From Aphelidium insulamus (Eukaryota > Aphelidiomycota > Aphelidea > Aphelidiaceae), in contig JAZDSV010000029.1 of NCBI GenBank assembly GCA_036784855.1, forward strand, positions 124,001-188,000: a stretch of DNA of 64,000 nucleotides. The letters run 5' to 3'. Under the pieces are notes generated by a model. That model saw only the letters and a program-made list of their open reading frames with translations. It was not told where the DNA came from and searched no databases. Positions 42,204-53,884 of the stretch are shown piece by piece. The stretch's first letter is position 1, and each line of letters opens with the position of its first letter. The translations under genes were made by a program, and so were the position numbers.

Positions 42204-43786
42204 TTACTCCAGTGATATGGGACTCATTCTGCAGGCATTTTCCAGTATCATTGATGCACAAGACGCAATCGCATACCTTGTGGGAGCTTCTACGCCGCCA
42301 TCATCCGCAGCAAATTTCCGTTTCTCCCCGTGGCCCGCGGTACTTATAGTGGCGGCGAAGCCAGTCATGCTGCTCCCGACACCAACCACAGATGATATAG
42401 GTGCATTGGTGGGCGAAGGTGACACAGATTGCGAAACGGATACCGACCGATTATTATCCTCTTCATCGTCGTCCTGCCACTTTTCGGCATCCTCAGCAAG
42501 GCTCTCAGAATCACGGTACTCTCCGCTAACGGACTCGGACGCCTCGGCCCAACTGATACGGAGTTGAGAACACGGTAATGAAAATCTACAACAACTCACC
42601 TAGTGGCACGAACGGTGAAAAACACGAGCCGCTTGTAGCGACTGTTGTAGAAAAAGTAGTGAAAGCTCCATATTGACCCAAGCCCATTGGCCTCATCGTC
42701 GTACGGATCGCCGGCACCGGTTGTATCATCCGGTTCGTAGCTGTAAACCTCAACTGCGTCGTCCCAGTCGTCCTGACTGGATGGCGCTTGGTTTATTGTC
42801 GCCGTCACAGCAGCGTCGCTTGATAGCTTAGTTGCCTTTGCAGTTTTTGCTTTTGTCTTATTCAGCGATTTCGTGGATGGAATACTACTCCGTTTCCCAG
42901 TTGGCTGATTACCGGATTGCTGCTCCTCTTGCGGTGGCGGAGAAGGTGCTGTCGCAATTTGTTCAGTTGCGCGTGGACCAACCAGAGCACCGAGCGCAGA
43001 CCAGAGCTGTGAGGCGGAAATGTCGGTAATTGTCGTGCAATTATCGCCAGCGGTATGCGATCGCGCTGCACGGCCGTCACTCATGACACTGATGGTATCG
43101 TCGCCAGCAGGAGCGAAAACCGCATTGATCTCCTTCATGACGTGAGCCACAGAGTGGCGATGAAAGTGCTCCGTCTTGACCGAGCTGCATACATACACAG
43201 GTCAGCACCACGTAAACTAGCTACATACATATCGGCAAAGCAACCTGAAGTCGTAGTCGGGGAAGGCGGCGTTAAGCGCACTGATAAAGTAAAAGAGCCT
43301 CTTCTTACTAAGCGTCGGCACCTGGTCACCAATACTTATCTGGCCGCCGTCTGTGGCAGATGTGGCAGCGGCATCGCCGCTTCTAGCCACTCCATCCTCG
43401 AGCGGCAAGTCGCTATCAGATGCCGAGGAGCTGTCTCCAGCTGCAAGCAAGGAACTTCTGCGGGGTCGTCGCCGTCCGTCTGACGCCGCCAACAGCTCCA
43501 CCGATGCTGCACCGCCTATGGCATTCTGCCGCTGCTGTGCCCGTTCCATCGCCTCATTGTCGTCGTTGAAGCGCTGCTCCAGCTGGCGCAGTAGTTTGCG
43601 GCCACCGCTCCTCACCGATTTGCCTGACAGGGTGAAGTCAGCATATGTGACGTGAGGACCACGTGTCCAGCGGGACCACGCACATGAGTACAGTTCCAGA
43701 CGGCCGCTAATGCGGCAGTCACTGCGCTCTATCGATGCCAGCGACGCGTTCAGCTGGTCCAGCGTGGTGTTGGGCAGGTAAAGCAT
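42204..43786 (-). CDS. MAF1: MAF1, repressor of RNA polymerase III
   Basis: Three exons encode about 480 residues, longer than animal MAF1 because of Ser- and Asp-rich insertions. Box [37 protein letters not shown]. Then [42 protein letters not shown], box [35 protein letters not shown]. The tail is acidic and Ser-rich ([19 protein letters not shown]), the type of sequence phosphorylated by TORC1 or casein kinase 2 in yeast and animals. Unphosphorylated MAF1 binds Pol III and blocks tRNA transcription on nutrient stress. A CACGTG box lies at 43841-43846, 55 bp upstream of the ATG. Convergent with CSL with 84 bp between stops. Confidence 0.95.
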
Positions 43787-44014
43787 TGTGAAGCGTCGGA
43801 AAGGTGCCGATCAGGAGCTGCTGCGCCACATTACCGACTGCACGTGACGGACGTGCCGCCGCTTGCTCTTTAACAGTCACGCACGCAATGCTTATCCCGT
43901 GTGCATTCGGATAGGTTATATGGCCGTGAAATCAAGAGTCTGAGCAATGTGTCTTTGATCATTAAGCCGAGCCAAGTAATTTAGCCAGCACGATGGCAAA
44001 AGAGTGACATCACG

Positions 44015-44383
44015 ATGGGAGATACGACATCCTTTGACCTGGACCTAAAACGATGTATGTTCTCTGGAGCTCCGTATCGATACTCCGCGCATGTTCTGTA
44101 TCTAGAATGTCGGCACTGGTAGGGAGTGAAATTAATGTCCATTCCCGTTGGTATGATTTCATTTTCCAGTCGCATCAATTCCAAACCTCCGTATGCAAAT
44201 TACTTGTCTCCCGCGGTAGCAAAACAATGGGAGTCACGACTTGCCGGTGGTGCCGCCCGCGCCAGCACCCGTAAACACGCTCTTCTGATTGTAAGCTTTG
44301 AGCCGCTTATCCACGCAGCCGTGATTTTGACGTATGATATGACGGCGGACAGGCCGCGACCATTTTTCAAGCTCGGTTGTTAG
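44015..44383 (+). CDS. Possible small two-exon gene, not recognised
   Basis: ATG 44015 gives MGDTTSFDLDLKRCMFSGAP and YRYSAHVLYLEC; a 51-nt intron (44119-44169, GTAGGG to TTCCAG) joins it to RINSKPPYANYLSPAVAKQW, ESRLAGGAARAS, KHALLIVSFEPLIHAAVILT and a stop at 44381-44383, about 105 residues. The intron length and splice signals are like those of confirmed neighbours. Homology is not recognised, and the product could be a short cytosolic protein. The remaining 528 bp to PPT1 (44384-44911) show no gene; a short TACA repeat lies near 44881. Confidence 0.4.
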
Positions 44384-44911
44384 AATATTTTACCTCGCCA
44401 ACAGCGGTAACAACAACCACTTATCTATGAATTTCTTTGTCCTTAGATTTTAATTAGACCGTGATGCTAAACTAGCTTCACACAGTATTCGACAGGCCAA
44501 TGCAGCGTGCAAAGCATTTGATGATATAATGGGGGTTTATTTCGCTTAGATAGTAGTTACTGGTCCCGTACTCCTTATCCGACCAGATCCAGTAGCCTGA
44601 GACCGTCGACTTGAGCAGGCAGGACAGACCGCAGATATCGCATCAGGCTTGTTCACAAGTACCAAAGCTGAAAGAAGACTACACATACTAGCACCCTCCT
44701 CCACGGCAAGACAAGCAACAAAAGCAACGTGTGTAGATTTGGGTGGTTGTGGTGCGTTTTTTGGTGTATGTTCTTTCTCCTCGTCGATATGAACCAGCTA
44801 TTGTTGTAGTTGGTGGCATTTGATTGGACAATCTAATCACCGCTGACTGATTGACACATGCAAGCCACTTCACCGCTATTTACATACATACATACGTTCG
44901 ACAACGCCGCA

Positions 44912-46053
44912 ATGCTGCCCCGACTATTGACGGCCGCACTGTGCGCCAACGGTGCCTGCAATGTGCTTGCATCTTCTTCTCCATCAACCGCATACCGACC
45001 CATTGTGTTATGGCACGGCATGGGCGACAGTTGCTGTGACCCGCGCAGCATGGGCAAAGTGATGGCCAGCCTGTCACAAACTCTGCCAGGCGTCTACCTG
45101 CACTCGGTGCACGTGGGCGGCACCAGTGCCGATGAAGAGAAGCGCGCCTCATTCTTTGGCACTGTTAATGTCCAGGTAGATAATACGTTGTTTAGTAGTG
45201 TTGCCGCGGTGGCTGACGCGTCATGCCACAGGTGGACCAAGTGTGCCAGCATTTGAAGGCCGACGAGAAGCTGGCTGGAGGCTTCAATGCCATTGGATTC
45301 TCGCAGGGCGGTCAATTTCTGCGCGCCTATGTGGAGCGGTGCAACGATCCTCCCGTGCACCGGTTGGTGACATTTGGCTCGCAGCATGGCGGAGTGTCTG
45401 ACGTGCCAAACTGCGCAAACCGCAATGACTTCACGTGTCGTGCCGCCCGATCCGCCGTACGCAGCGGTGCTTACCTGCCCGCGGTTCAGAGTCGCATTGT
45501 GCAGGCGCAGTACTACAAGGTGAGATTATACATTCTTTAAACACAAGAATGCGAATTGAGTAAATTTATGTGAACAGGACCCGCAAAATGTGGCCAAGTA
45601 TCTGCAGAGCAGTCTGTTCCTTGCAGATATTAATAATGAGCGTGAGGTCAAGAATGTGGAATATGCGCGTCGTCTGGCCACGCTCGACAAGTTTATAATG
45701 GTACGATTCACGGACGACAAGATGGTCACACCAAAGGAAACTGCTTGGTTCTGGTTCTATGACGCCCAGATGAACCTGGTGCCACTGCACAATCAGACCC
45801 TATACACCGAGGCAAGTCGTGCATGTAATTACAGAACATTGATGTAATTGATGTATATGGGTTGCAGGACTGGATCGGCCTGCGTGAGTTGGACCAGCGG
45901 GGTGCTCTTCACTTCCTGGACAGTCCCGGAGAACATATGCAAATATCGCTGGACTACTTGGCCAACAAGATCGTGCTGCCTTACTTGTCAGATCCCGTCA
46001 TGGGTGCTGACAGCAGTTCTGCGCGCTCCCCGCCACTGGTCATTCAAGCATAA
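44912..46053 (+). CDS. PPT1: Palmitoyl-protein thioesterase 1
   Basis: Four exons encode about 320 residues. The N-terminus (MLPRLLTAALCANGACNVLA) is a signal peptide for entry to the lysosome. PIVLWHGMGDSCCDPRSMG is the family start, the nucleophile elbow is GFSQGGQF, the conserved VTFGSQHGGVSDVPNC follows, and the catalytic His is in DSPGEHMQISLDY (GDHLQLS in human). The likely acid is in RFTDDKMVTP. Other matches are QYYKDPQN, YLQSSLFLADINNE and DWIGLRELDQRG. The enzyme removes thioester-linked fatty acyl groups from proteins during lysosomal breakdown. Introns are at about 45176-45232, 45520-45577 and 45812-45869. Length is close to human PPT1. Confidence 0.95.
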
Positions 46054-46100
46054 CTGGTTCGGTAAACCTGTAATCTGACAGTATCTGACTGTCTGAGTTA

Positions 46101-46121
46101 ATATATATATATATATATATA
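46101..46121. repeat. (TA)n microsatellite
   Basis: A run of about ten TA dinucleotides in the 147-bp gap between the PPT1 stop and the WDR59 ATG. It may serve as an AT-rich promoter or 3' end element. Confidence 0.85.
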
Positions 46122-46200
46122 GTATTTACAATGTAGCAAGCATTACCGCATTGTACAGACCGTTAAACATACATAATACATTGAACAGACAACCGCGTGC

Positions 46201-49200
46201 ATGTTGGAGCAGTCGCTGGTGCGCCATTTTAGCTCCGTGGCCGCCACCGGCAAGATATCCGTGTCCCCGCGCGGCAATGCCGTGGCCATATCATCGTAGG
46301 TGTCGCGGGTGCTGAGATCAAACCACACCGCCTATGTACTCATACCCATGGTGTAGCCGCGACAGCTTGGTCATCGCGTCCCTGTCGGATGGAGAGGCTT
46401 GCCATGCACAACTCCCTCCGCCAACGTCGTATGGTCACGGACTGCTATCTGCTGGTGGTCGTGTGCACGCCGACGTGTGCTGCCACTGGAATCCACACGC
46501 CTCGTGTCAGACACTTGTGGCCACCACGGTTAGCAAGCACCGGTTCGTATCTGTACGCACATCCACTCATGCATGCATGCCCGCAGTGCAATACACGGGC
46601 CGCGGTGTGGGATGTCGAGGCGGCAGCCGGCATTGAGCTGTTTGAAGCGGTTCCCAAGCGCTTGTTCATAGACGCACACCGCCGTATTGTCATGGACCTG
46701 CACTGGTCCTTGTTCCATCCGATGCAGATAGCCACCTGCTCCCTGGATGCATATGTGCGTCTGTGGGATGTGCGGTCGCGACGGAAACCCACTGCTGAAT
46801 TTGGTGGCTGGAAAGGTTGCAACTCAGCTCGACATGTATATCACATATCTCTGATCTCCTCGTGCAGCCGGTGCCACGCAAGTGCAGTGGAATCGATTCA
46901 ATGAACACGTACTGGCGTCGGCGCACAAGAATGCAATCTACATCTGGGACACCAGAGTGAGTACTATGCGGAATCCAGCCGCCACTTGCTAAAGTTCTCT
47001 TGTAGAATGGGGCCACGCCCGTTCGCACCCTGATGGATAGCGACGGCTCTCGTATATCCGGACTTGACTGGAGTAGATGCGATGCGAATACTTTGTGTGG
47101 CTACGGCGACGATAGCAGCTTAAAGGTTTGACTGATATGGCATTGTTGCTTTACATCATGCTCCAGATTTGGCAAGTGGAGCAAGCTTCATCGAGAACTG
47201 TGGCGCTCTCGGCGCAGCCATTCAAGGCTCGCTACACGGTATGTGAACGGACGGTACTGTAATTACTTGCATATATATATTTACCTTTCAGCCGTATGGA
47301 GACTCGCTACTTATAGTACTCGATGATCCATACGTCCGGCTGCAACTGATTTCTCTGTCTGCGGACAGCGATCAGAGCTGGCACTATTCCACAAATGCTC
47401 TTGACAGGTTTCGGGACTACGAATGGTTTGCCGGAGGTAAGTGATGATGAATGAACTGAACTGAATGAAATGAATCATTCCACCATGTAGAAGGAAGTGC
47501 ATTATCGCTACTCAGTTGGGGTTCCGATAGTAAACTGTGGACATGGACGTTGGATACAGCAGTCCAAGCCGTAAGTTCAATCTGCCGATTCTTTGGATCA
47601 CTCTTTACTGCTAGGTTTTCGCGGATGGATCTATCAACAGAGTGAGTGCGCTGGTTCCGTCAGACAAAGTAGAAGAAGTGAAGTTCGAATACGAGAAGAT
47701 GGATACTTTTGAGTTTCATTCATTGGCGAGCAATTGCGCGACCTCCTCTGCTTTCGTGGAAGAATTGGCACACGCTCGGGAAGTGTATCCCGGATTTATT
47801 TACGCTTATGACGAGGTATACTCGTTCATCTCTAGCGGAACATTCTAAACTCCTAGTGTGTCGATCAAGCGTTGTCCATTGCTGTGCCTATGCACGGTAC
47901 AAATGGGCGGCGTAGCTTTGTCACCGTACTCGTAGATCACATCAAACATTATCCATTGTCCCAATTAAAGTTTTGTCTCGAAAGCGGCGGCGCACAAGGA
48001 GACTTGACTCGATTGCAGAGCACGCTCACGGAACTAAACGAAATGTTGGCCAATCCTGCGCTCAAAGGAAAGGCGGTCCTCGTCCACGCACTTCGATTTC
48101 TACATCTGTCGCTGCGCGAGATCGGAGCACAAAGCTCTTCCGGTGCAGCTTCAAAAGTGCCTTGGAACGATCAGCCACATCGGGCCGAGAGAGTCAGCAG
48201 CATAAATAGCACTGTTTCTTCTGAAGTTACGACAGACTTTGACGACGACTTGGAGGTATCGCGTACACGCAACTTTGACGAACGTATCCCCTACCCCAGA
48301 CTGTGCGGTGCTACATTCACTCCTCTTGGTCAGCTGGTGGCATTCTTTCCATCACGGTCTGGTCATTCTAACGACGAACCGGTATCACTGTTCCCCACCA
48401 TTCCAAAGAGTGTCGATCACTTCTACGTTACACCTAGCGGAGCATCGGAGAGCCGAAAATTGCACGCTCGCTCCCTCGAGGCCATGATTAGCAGCCAGCA
48501 GGACTTGATGGAATGTTTACTACAACATGTTGTTGACATTGATACATTGTTAACATTACGTAGGATGACGATTCGACGCTGACGGCTGTACTTGATACCC
48601 ATGTATCAAAGTATCGAAGAAACCGTGATGAAGTTGCCGTTACTGACGACGCTGGACATGACTTGACTCGCCAATGTCGCCTCGTTTTCATAATATCTGT
48701 AAAGCCACATTGGCCAATTAATCGGCAGTTGGCACTTGAATATGTATCATTTGGTGATGACGTGGCAAATATGTGCGCATCGAATTTCGATGCGGCCATT
48801 AAATTCGGGCGCCTGAGCTCGCAAGTCGCATGGAAGTTGTTGAAAATACTACTGACACCTCCATTGCTCTCATCCACTGTCCGCTCTATATCAACATCCG
48901 AGTGCCTGCGCAACCTGTTGTCGTCATTAGTGCACTACTATACGCGTATTGGGGACTTTCAAACTGTCGGCGTAGTGTGCTCAGTGCTGTCATCGTGTAT
49001 TTCTCATGCACCAAAAGTATGTGAGAGATTGACGATCTAAATTTAATGTCATAGCAGCGTGCTCTAAATCCGAGGAAATCCTCACTTCGAGGCTTATCAA
49101 CATTGATGGTTTCACAGTTATCGTTATCAAAATCGTCGGCCACAGTGCAGAAAGCTGCGCCACTGCTCCACTCAAAACGTTCGATACCCTCGATTTCCGG

Positions 49201-49861
49201 TAAGATCCTTGCCAGCGGCGATATCGATGTTGAGCAATCTGAGATCGCACTCAGTAAGATGGCTGGCAACTTAAAGTATGTGCGCTCGTTGAAGAAGAAA
49301 GTTCTCGCAAGCTGGGGATGGTACACGAGCGAGTCTACGTAAGGCGATTGCGTGCTTTGATAATATTGACGCGACGTAGCTATCCGCTTCTGAACCCCTC
49401 GGATGCGGCCTTGCATAACTGCTGCAAAGAAAGGTACAGCGATTATTTGCGACGAAACAGCATGCCAGTGAAAAGTATCGAAATATTGAAAGGAACGCAG
49501 CGCACTGTAATTATTGGAGATGCTACCGAGATCTGTAAGAATGCATTAGTGTGGCAACAATTAATCCGCATAGGCTGTGAAAAGTGCTCGCTTCCGGTTA
49601 GCAAGTGTTTATGTGCGCGCCGTAGAGAGTTGTGTTCACTATGTCACGCGCCTGTCAAAGGTGGGAATTCGTAACGAGATGTTGTTATTCCATTATAAAC
49701 GCGTCGTAGGGGCTGCGCTATTCTGCCTAATATGCGGTCACGGTGGACATTCAGCACACATGAAAAACTGGTTCGAGGGAGTCGACGGGCAGAACGAGTG
49801 CCCGGCAGGATGTGGCTGCTTTTGCTATCGCCAATATTGTACCGCACCTCAATGGTCATGA
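46201..49861 (+). CDS. WDR59: WDR59, GATOR2 subunit
   Basis: A many-exon gene starting MLEQSLVRHFSSVAATGKIS. The WD40 propeller includes RRIVMDLHWSLFHPMQIATC, AYVRLWDVRSRRKPTAEFGG, VQWNRFNEHVLASAHKNAIY, ISGLDWSRCDANTLCGYGDD, LKIWQV and FKARYTPYGDSLLIV. The RWD-type middle follows (47640-48120). Then come IPYPRLCGATFTPLGQLVAF, LRNLLSSLVHYYTRIGDFQT, YSDYLRRNSMPVKSIEIL, and a C-terminal zinc module with CEKCSLPVSKCLC, CSLCHAPVKG, CLICGHGGHSAHM and CPAGCGCFC. Order and motifs match WDR59, which with MIOS, WDR24, SEH1 and SEC13 inhibits GATOR1 and so activates TORC1 on amino acid supply. Stop TGA 49859-49861 overlaps the convergent tyrosinase gene. Confidence 0.93.
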
Positions 49862-51422
49862 ATACTGGTATATTGAGCCTTCAAAGGCTGTATCAGTGAC
49901 ATCGATGGCGCGGATTTCCCATGGCCACAGTTTGTCGTACAGGTGCTGTCCTGGCAACCGCCATTCATCGCCATCAAGCACGGCCTGGGGGACTGCAACC
50001 TTGATGAGAATCTCGTTAAAGAATGGTCGGTAACATTCTTGGTAGCAGCTACGTAGTCGTTGCCACACGGTCCACAGTTTATCGATAAATGCTGATGGTT
50101 AAACTCTAAAATATGGATCCACTACTGAGAGTCGTCACCTACAGTGATGAAGGAAAAACACGGGATCGTTCGGGCTAGTAAAGTACGTCATGGAACCGCC
50201 GATAAACATGTGCACACTATTGTGGGCATCTCCTTGCCAACCCTCGATTGCAGCTCGAAACCCGGTCGATGCATTGTTGTACGGGGGTGCATCATACTCC
50301 GTTTTTAGCATAATGCTGTTGACAGAGTCCGAGTCTGGTAGCCGGGGCATGTTGTATGCTAATTGGCGCTTGAGCCACGGACCATCCAAGTTATACTTCA
50401 AATTCCACAGTCCTTGACACGTCGACGACTTTCGACCACAAAACGGCCCGCTCTCAACTTCCAGCGTCCACTGATTACCTGTCGGGCCCAGATAGTCATC
50501 GGTCCAGAGCGGGGACGATAGCGGGCCATCCGGTAGCGATGCATCAATTGTCCAGTTCCAGTACGGAATGCGCAATGTCCGATCACCGCTAAAGTCTTGC
50601 AGTGCCACTTCCAAAACTGCGATAAATGCGCGATGCCTTCCTGCGTTAGTTTGCGTTAACTGGTATGATGAATATGACGAACCACGGGAGAAAGGCCGGA
50701 CCGCCGTGTGAGACGCTTGACTGCGGATAGCGTTTGTCGTACACCTTCTTCATACTTTCCCGGTGAACTGCAACAATCAGTTAAGCGATCCAGCACTTGG
50801 TTCAAGTACCTGCAGTAAGCAAATCGTATACTCCTAGTTGCTTCACGGTGTACAGAGCTTGCACAAATGCTCTCCACTCTGCCCTATTAAGTTCACGGAA
50901 CTCTCGCCGTTGTGCCACAGGGCGAGATGGGGTCTGGTTGATCAGCCGTTTATGACTTCATCGTTGCGGATGCTTACCGACAAAACAGAGAATGTTTTTC
51001 TAGCCACGATGGTGGTATCATCACGTCCAGTGTATTGGAGTCGGACGGTATACACGCCAGCGCGGTCAAATGATTTGGCCACCACATTGCCAATACACTT
51101 GCCGTAGAATTTGGCGCCAGTCTTGACTACGCAGCCTGGCGACAACGGCACAAGTGAGGAAAATCGACCTCCGTCAGTACTATTTGTAATTACTACTTCA
51201 TCCATGCTGCAGTGTCAACACGTACGACGAGTTGGAGGTGGCCGAAAACAGTTGGGAAAAGGACCACTGAAATGTTCCGCCGGGCAGAAATCCGTCGGTC
51301 CCGTTCAGCGGCGCTACAAAGAACACTGGCCACTTTGGCATATTCGAGTTTTGCACCAGAATGTCTGGCTGCGCGAACGCTGAACCAGCTACCAGGAACA
51401 GCCAGGCTACCAGACGCAGCAT
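49856..51422 (-). CDS. Secreted tyrosinase-type copper oxidase
   Basis: Signal peptide MLRLVAWLFLVAGSAFA, then a beta-rich N-terminal domain of about 150 residues (FSATSNSSYVLTLQ, FYGKCIGNVVAKSFDRAGVY, TVRLQYTG), followed by the type-3 copper domain: ELNRAEWRAFVQALYTVKQL, SVSHGGPAFLPWHRAFIAVL (copper A His residues), TLRIPYWNWTID, GDAHNSVHMFIGG (copper B HxxxH), NDPVFFLHHSFIDKLW (last copper B His). The junctions PWHRAF and HHSFIDKLW are made by splicing. Such enzymes hydroxylate phenols and oxidise diphenols, as in melanin formation. The first domain changes frame near 51207-51225. No C-terminal membrane anchor is seen. Its stop overlaps that of WDR59. Confidence 0.87.
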
Positions 51423-51532
51423 TGTCTCTGCTAGTTAAAACTGTGTGGCGTTGTGCATGGCAACAGTGTTTCTGCACACGTTTCAGATAACTACGCGTCG
51501 CGTCACCAATTCTCGCGCGAGCACACACGTAA

Positions 51533-53859
51533 ATGACGCCGCCTGTTGATACCGCCGTGGACCGCAACGTTGCAGATTGCGGCGTCGACACCGATTTCAA
51601 AGTAACGCAGTTCACCATTGTGAGGTTTGGATTGTACGCCGCGTGCATACTGTTCTTTTCGCTCGGTTGGATTCTGGTCGACATTTTACTGACGTTCGTG
51701 TCACCGTTCAGCGACAACGACAAGAATGGCTTGCAGTGAGTTTATCATATGTGTACACCATTAATATTCAACGTCTGATACTATCAGACTGGTTACGTGG
51801 GGCATGCTGAACATTGCCCTCATATTCGGATTCAAGTGCATGCTGTGCTTCAAGCTATATGATGGAATGATCCCGCTCAACATTCAGGCCTTGATTGTGG
51901 TGGTCGGATGCTGCTTGAGAATTGCGATTGCCACGTTTGTCCGCGTGCCGATGTACCTACAGTTCAGGCTGTTTTATGACATGACGCCGGAGGAACAGTT
52001 CTCCTACTGGTTTGATGAGGTTGATAGCGCGGGAACAGTTGCTGCAACTGTGCTCACATTGGTTTTGCGTAATATCTTGGACTATTGGGCACTGCCGCTA
52101 TGCATCCACTACTTTGTGCAGCGCAGTCTGAACTCGGACAAGTCCACGGTGGACATAGTAAGTTGGCATCAATTTCACCGACAACACTTATAAATGCTGA
52201 CATGCTCACAGATCAGAAAGAAAACGTTGGCCAGTCATTCCAGTAGTGTGGTGGCAGTTGTGGCGTGCTGGATATGCGCTTGGTGTCTGTTTGGAATAAT
52301 TGGGATTTTTTACACGTCGACACAGCCCGTGCTCTTTGTCGTTGTTTGGATGCCACTGTTAGTCACGATGTATGTGGTCTACAAAGATAGGCTGGGTCAG
52401 CAAACGAGACCAGTGGCTGAGAAACTCTACTACTCCGTCGGTTACCTGACGCTTTATCTATGGCTGTTGGATATGATTCCAGAGTATGGTCCATTGTCAC
52501 TATGTTTTGCATTGCGTTTAATTAACAGATTTTGCGGAAATATCTTGAACGCCTTTCAAGATCTGAGCGGAGAGTTTTCTCGCTTTTTGGCGTCTGGCGC
52601 CTACCTGCTGATCATGCTTTTACTTATCGAGATATCAAAGGGAGTTTTGAATTTTGCTGGCAAGCCTCGGCACAACAACATCCAGGTGTGTACAAGTTTG
52701 TGATACGACGATCAATTTGCTATATTACTTACCCTTCAAGTTGCTGGCACCAGTGCAATTTATCAAGACATTTTTCGACTTGCTTTTCTTCATCTCGATC
52801 CGCCTGAATGATCCCGTATTCTTTCCGATATTGTTTTTGCAAATGCTGGCATTGGTCATTGAAAATGCATTCGGAGCTGCCACTATATTTAATTATATTT
52901 TGAGTTCTGCCAAGAAGCCCGTCGCGCCATCAGCAAAAGATTCACAACTGTCAGAGACGGAGGTTCGTGCGAAGATGGCGCAATCACTGCAACATGAGCG
53001 CATTCTGCGCCAAATCAAACTGCAAGAAGTGCTCCAAAAAATCATCATCGATACCGTGGCAATCTCGTTGCTGGTGGTAGGGTATTACAGCTATATGTCA
53101 TATTATCGTGCCTCGGCTGGTGATACAGGTGGGTTTAGTGACCAGGTGATTTATTCACTATATGTTTGCAGCTGCATTGATCAACAGCTATTTCTACGGC
53201 ATCAAGACGATTCAAGAACTGGACTCACTCGTGCTACTGGAGCAATTTGCACTCATATTGTCAGTCCGTTTGGTCACATACTGCATTCCCGTCTACTACT
53301 TGCACCGAAAATTGCTGGAATTCAATGATAGGCTCTCCGCCAGTTCCGACAATATACTTCAAGTGCAAACATCCCTCAAATCTGCGCATGGCACTGATAT
53401 GCACAAGTCATCATCACTGGACAAGCTGACACCGTTGGATATGGTACGCACTTGATTCATTAGATCATCTTCATCTGACGACGCAGTGGACTATATTTTT
53501 CCGCCACCTGGACCACGGGTGGTGGGCATTCTTTGGTATCGTTCATCGCGGGCAATCGAGTGTGTCTGATGATTCGGAATGTGCTGCTCAATTCAAACGA
53601 CCGCGTCCTGCTTGAGATTGCGAGGCAATTAGTTGAGTCCCATAATATGCCAACGATAGCGTCCTATCCAAGGTCACTTACTGGTCCATAAGTCTTGTTC
53701 GCCGAGTCCTCATTGGATAACAGCACGGATAGTATTCACAACTACCTAATAGAGTCCATCGTGGCTGCATATTATGGGACTCATTCACTTCAAGATTCAA
53801 CAAAACGATTATATTCAGGGAAATTTATCGAGAAGCAACGATCGACTGGCCACGCATAA
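51533..53859 (+). CDS. Multi-pass membrane protein, not recognised
   Basis: ATG 51533 leads after 40 hydrophilic residues to helices such as FGLYAACILFFSLGWILVDI, LNIALIFGFKCMLCF, NIQALIVVVGCCLRIAIATF, VVAVVACWICAWCLFGIIGI, VLFVVVWMPLLVTMYVVY, YLLIMLLLIEISKGVL, PILFLQMLALVIENAFGAAT, DTVAISLLVVGYYSYM and SVRLVTYCIPVYYLH, ten or more in total. A cytosolic helix-rich loop (AQSLQHERILRQIKLQEVLQ) lies between the late helices. Introns at about 51737-51790, 52160-52212, 52686-52740, 53129-53171. The 3' end is best read in the frame GHSLVSFIAGNRVCLMIRNV, with a 51-nt intron (53675-53725) removing a TAA, ending at 53857-53859. Family and transport function unknown. Confidence 0.7.
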
Positions 53860-53884
53860 TCGCTAGCCAGAACCACGACAATTA

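Noticed and set aside
42142-42567. Plus-strand open frame after CSL as a missing third CSL domain
   Set aside because: It is antisense to the last exon of MAF1 and its residues do not resemble a TIG fold.
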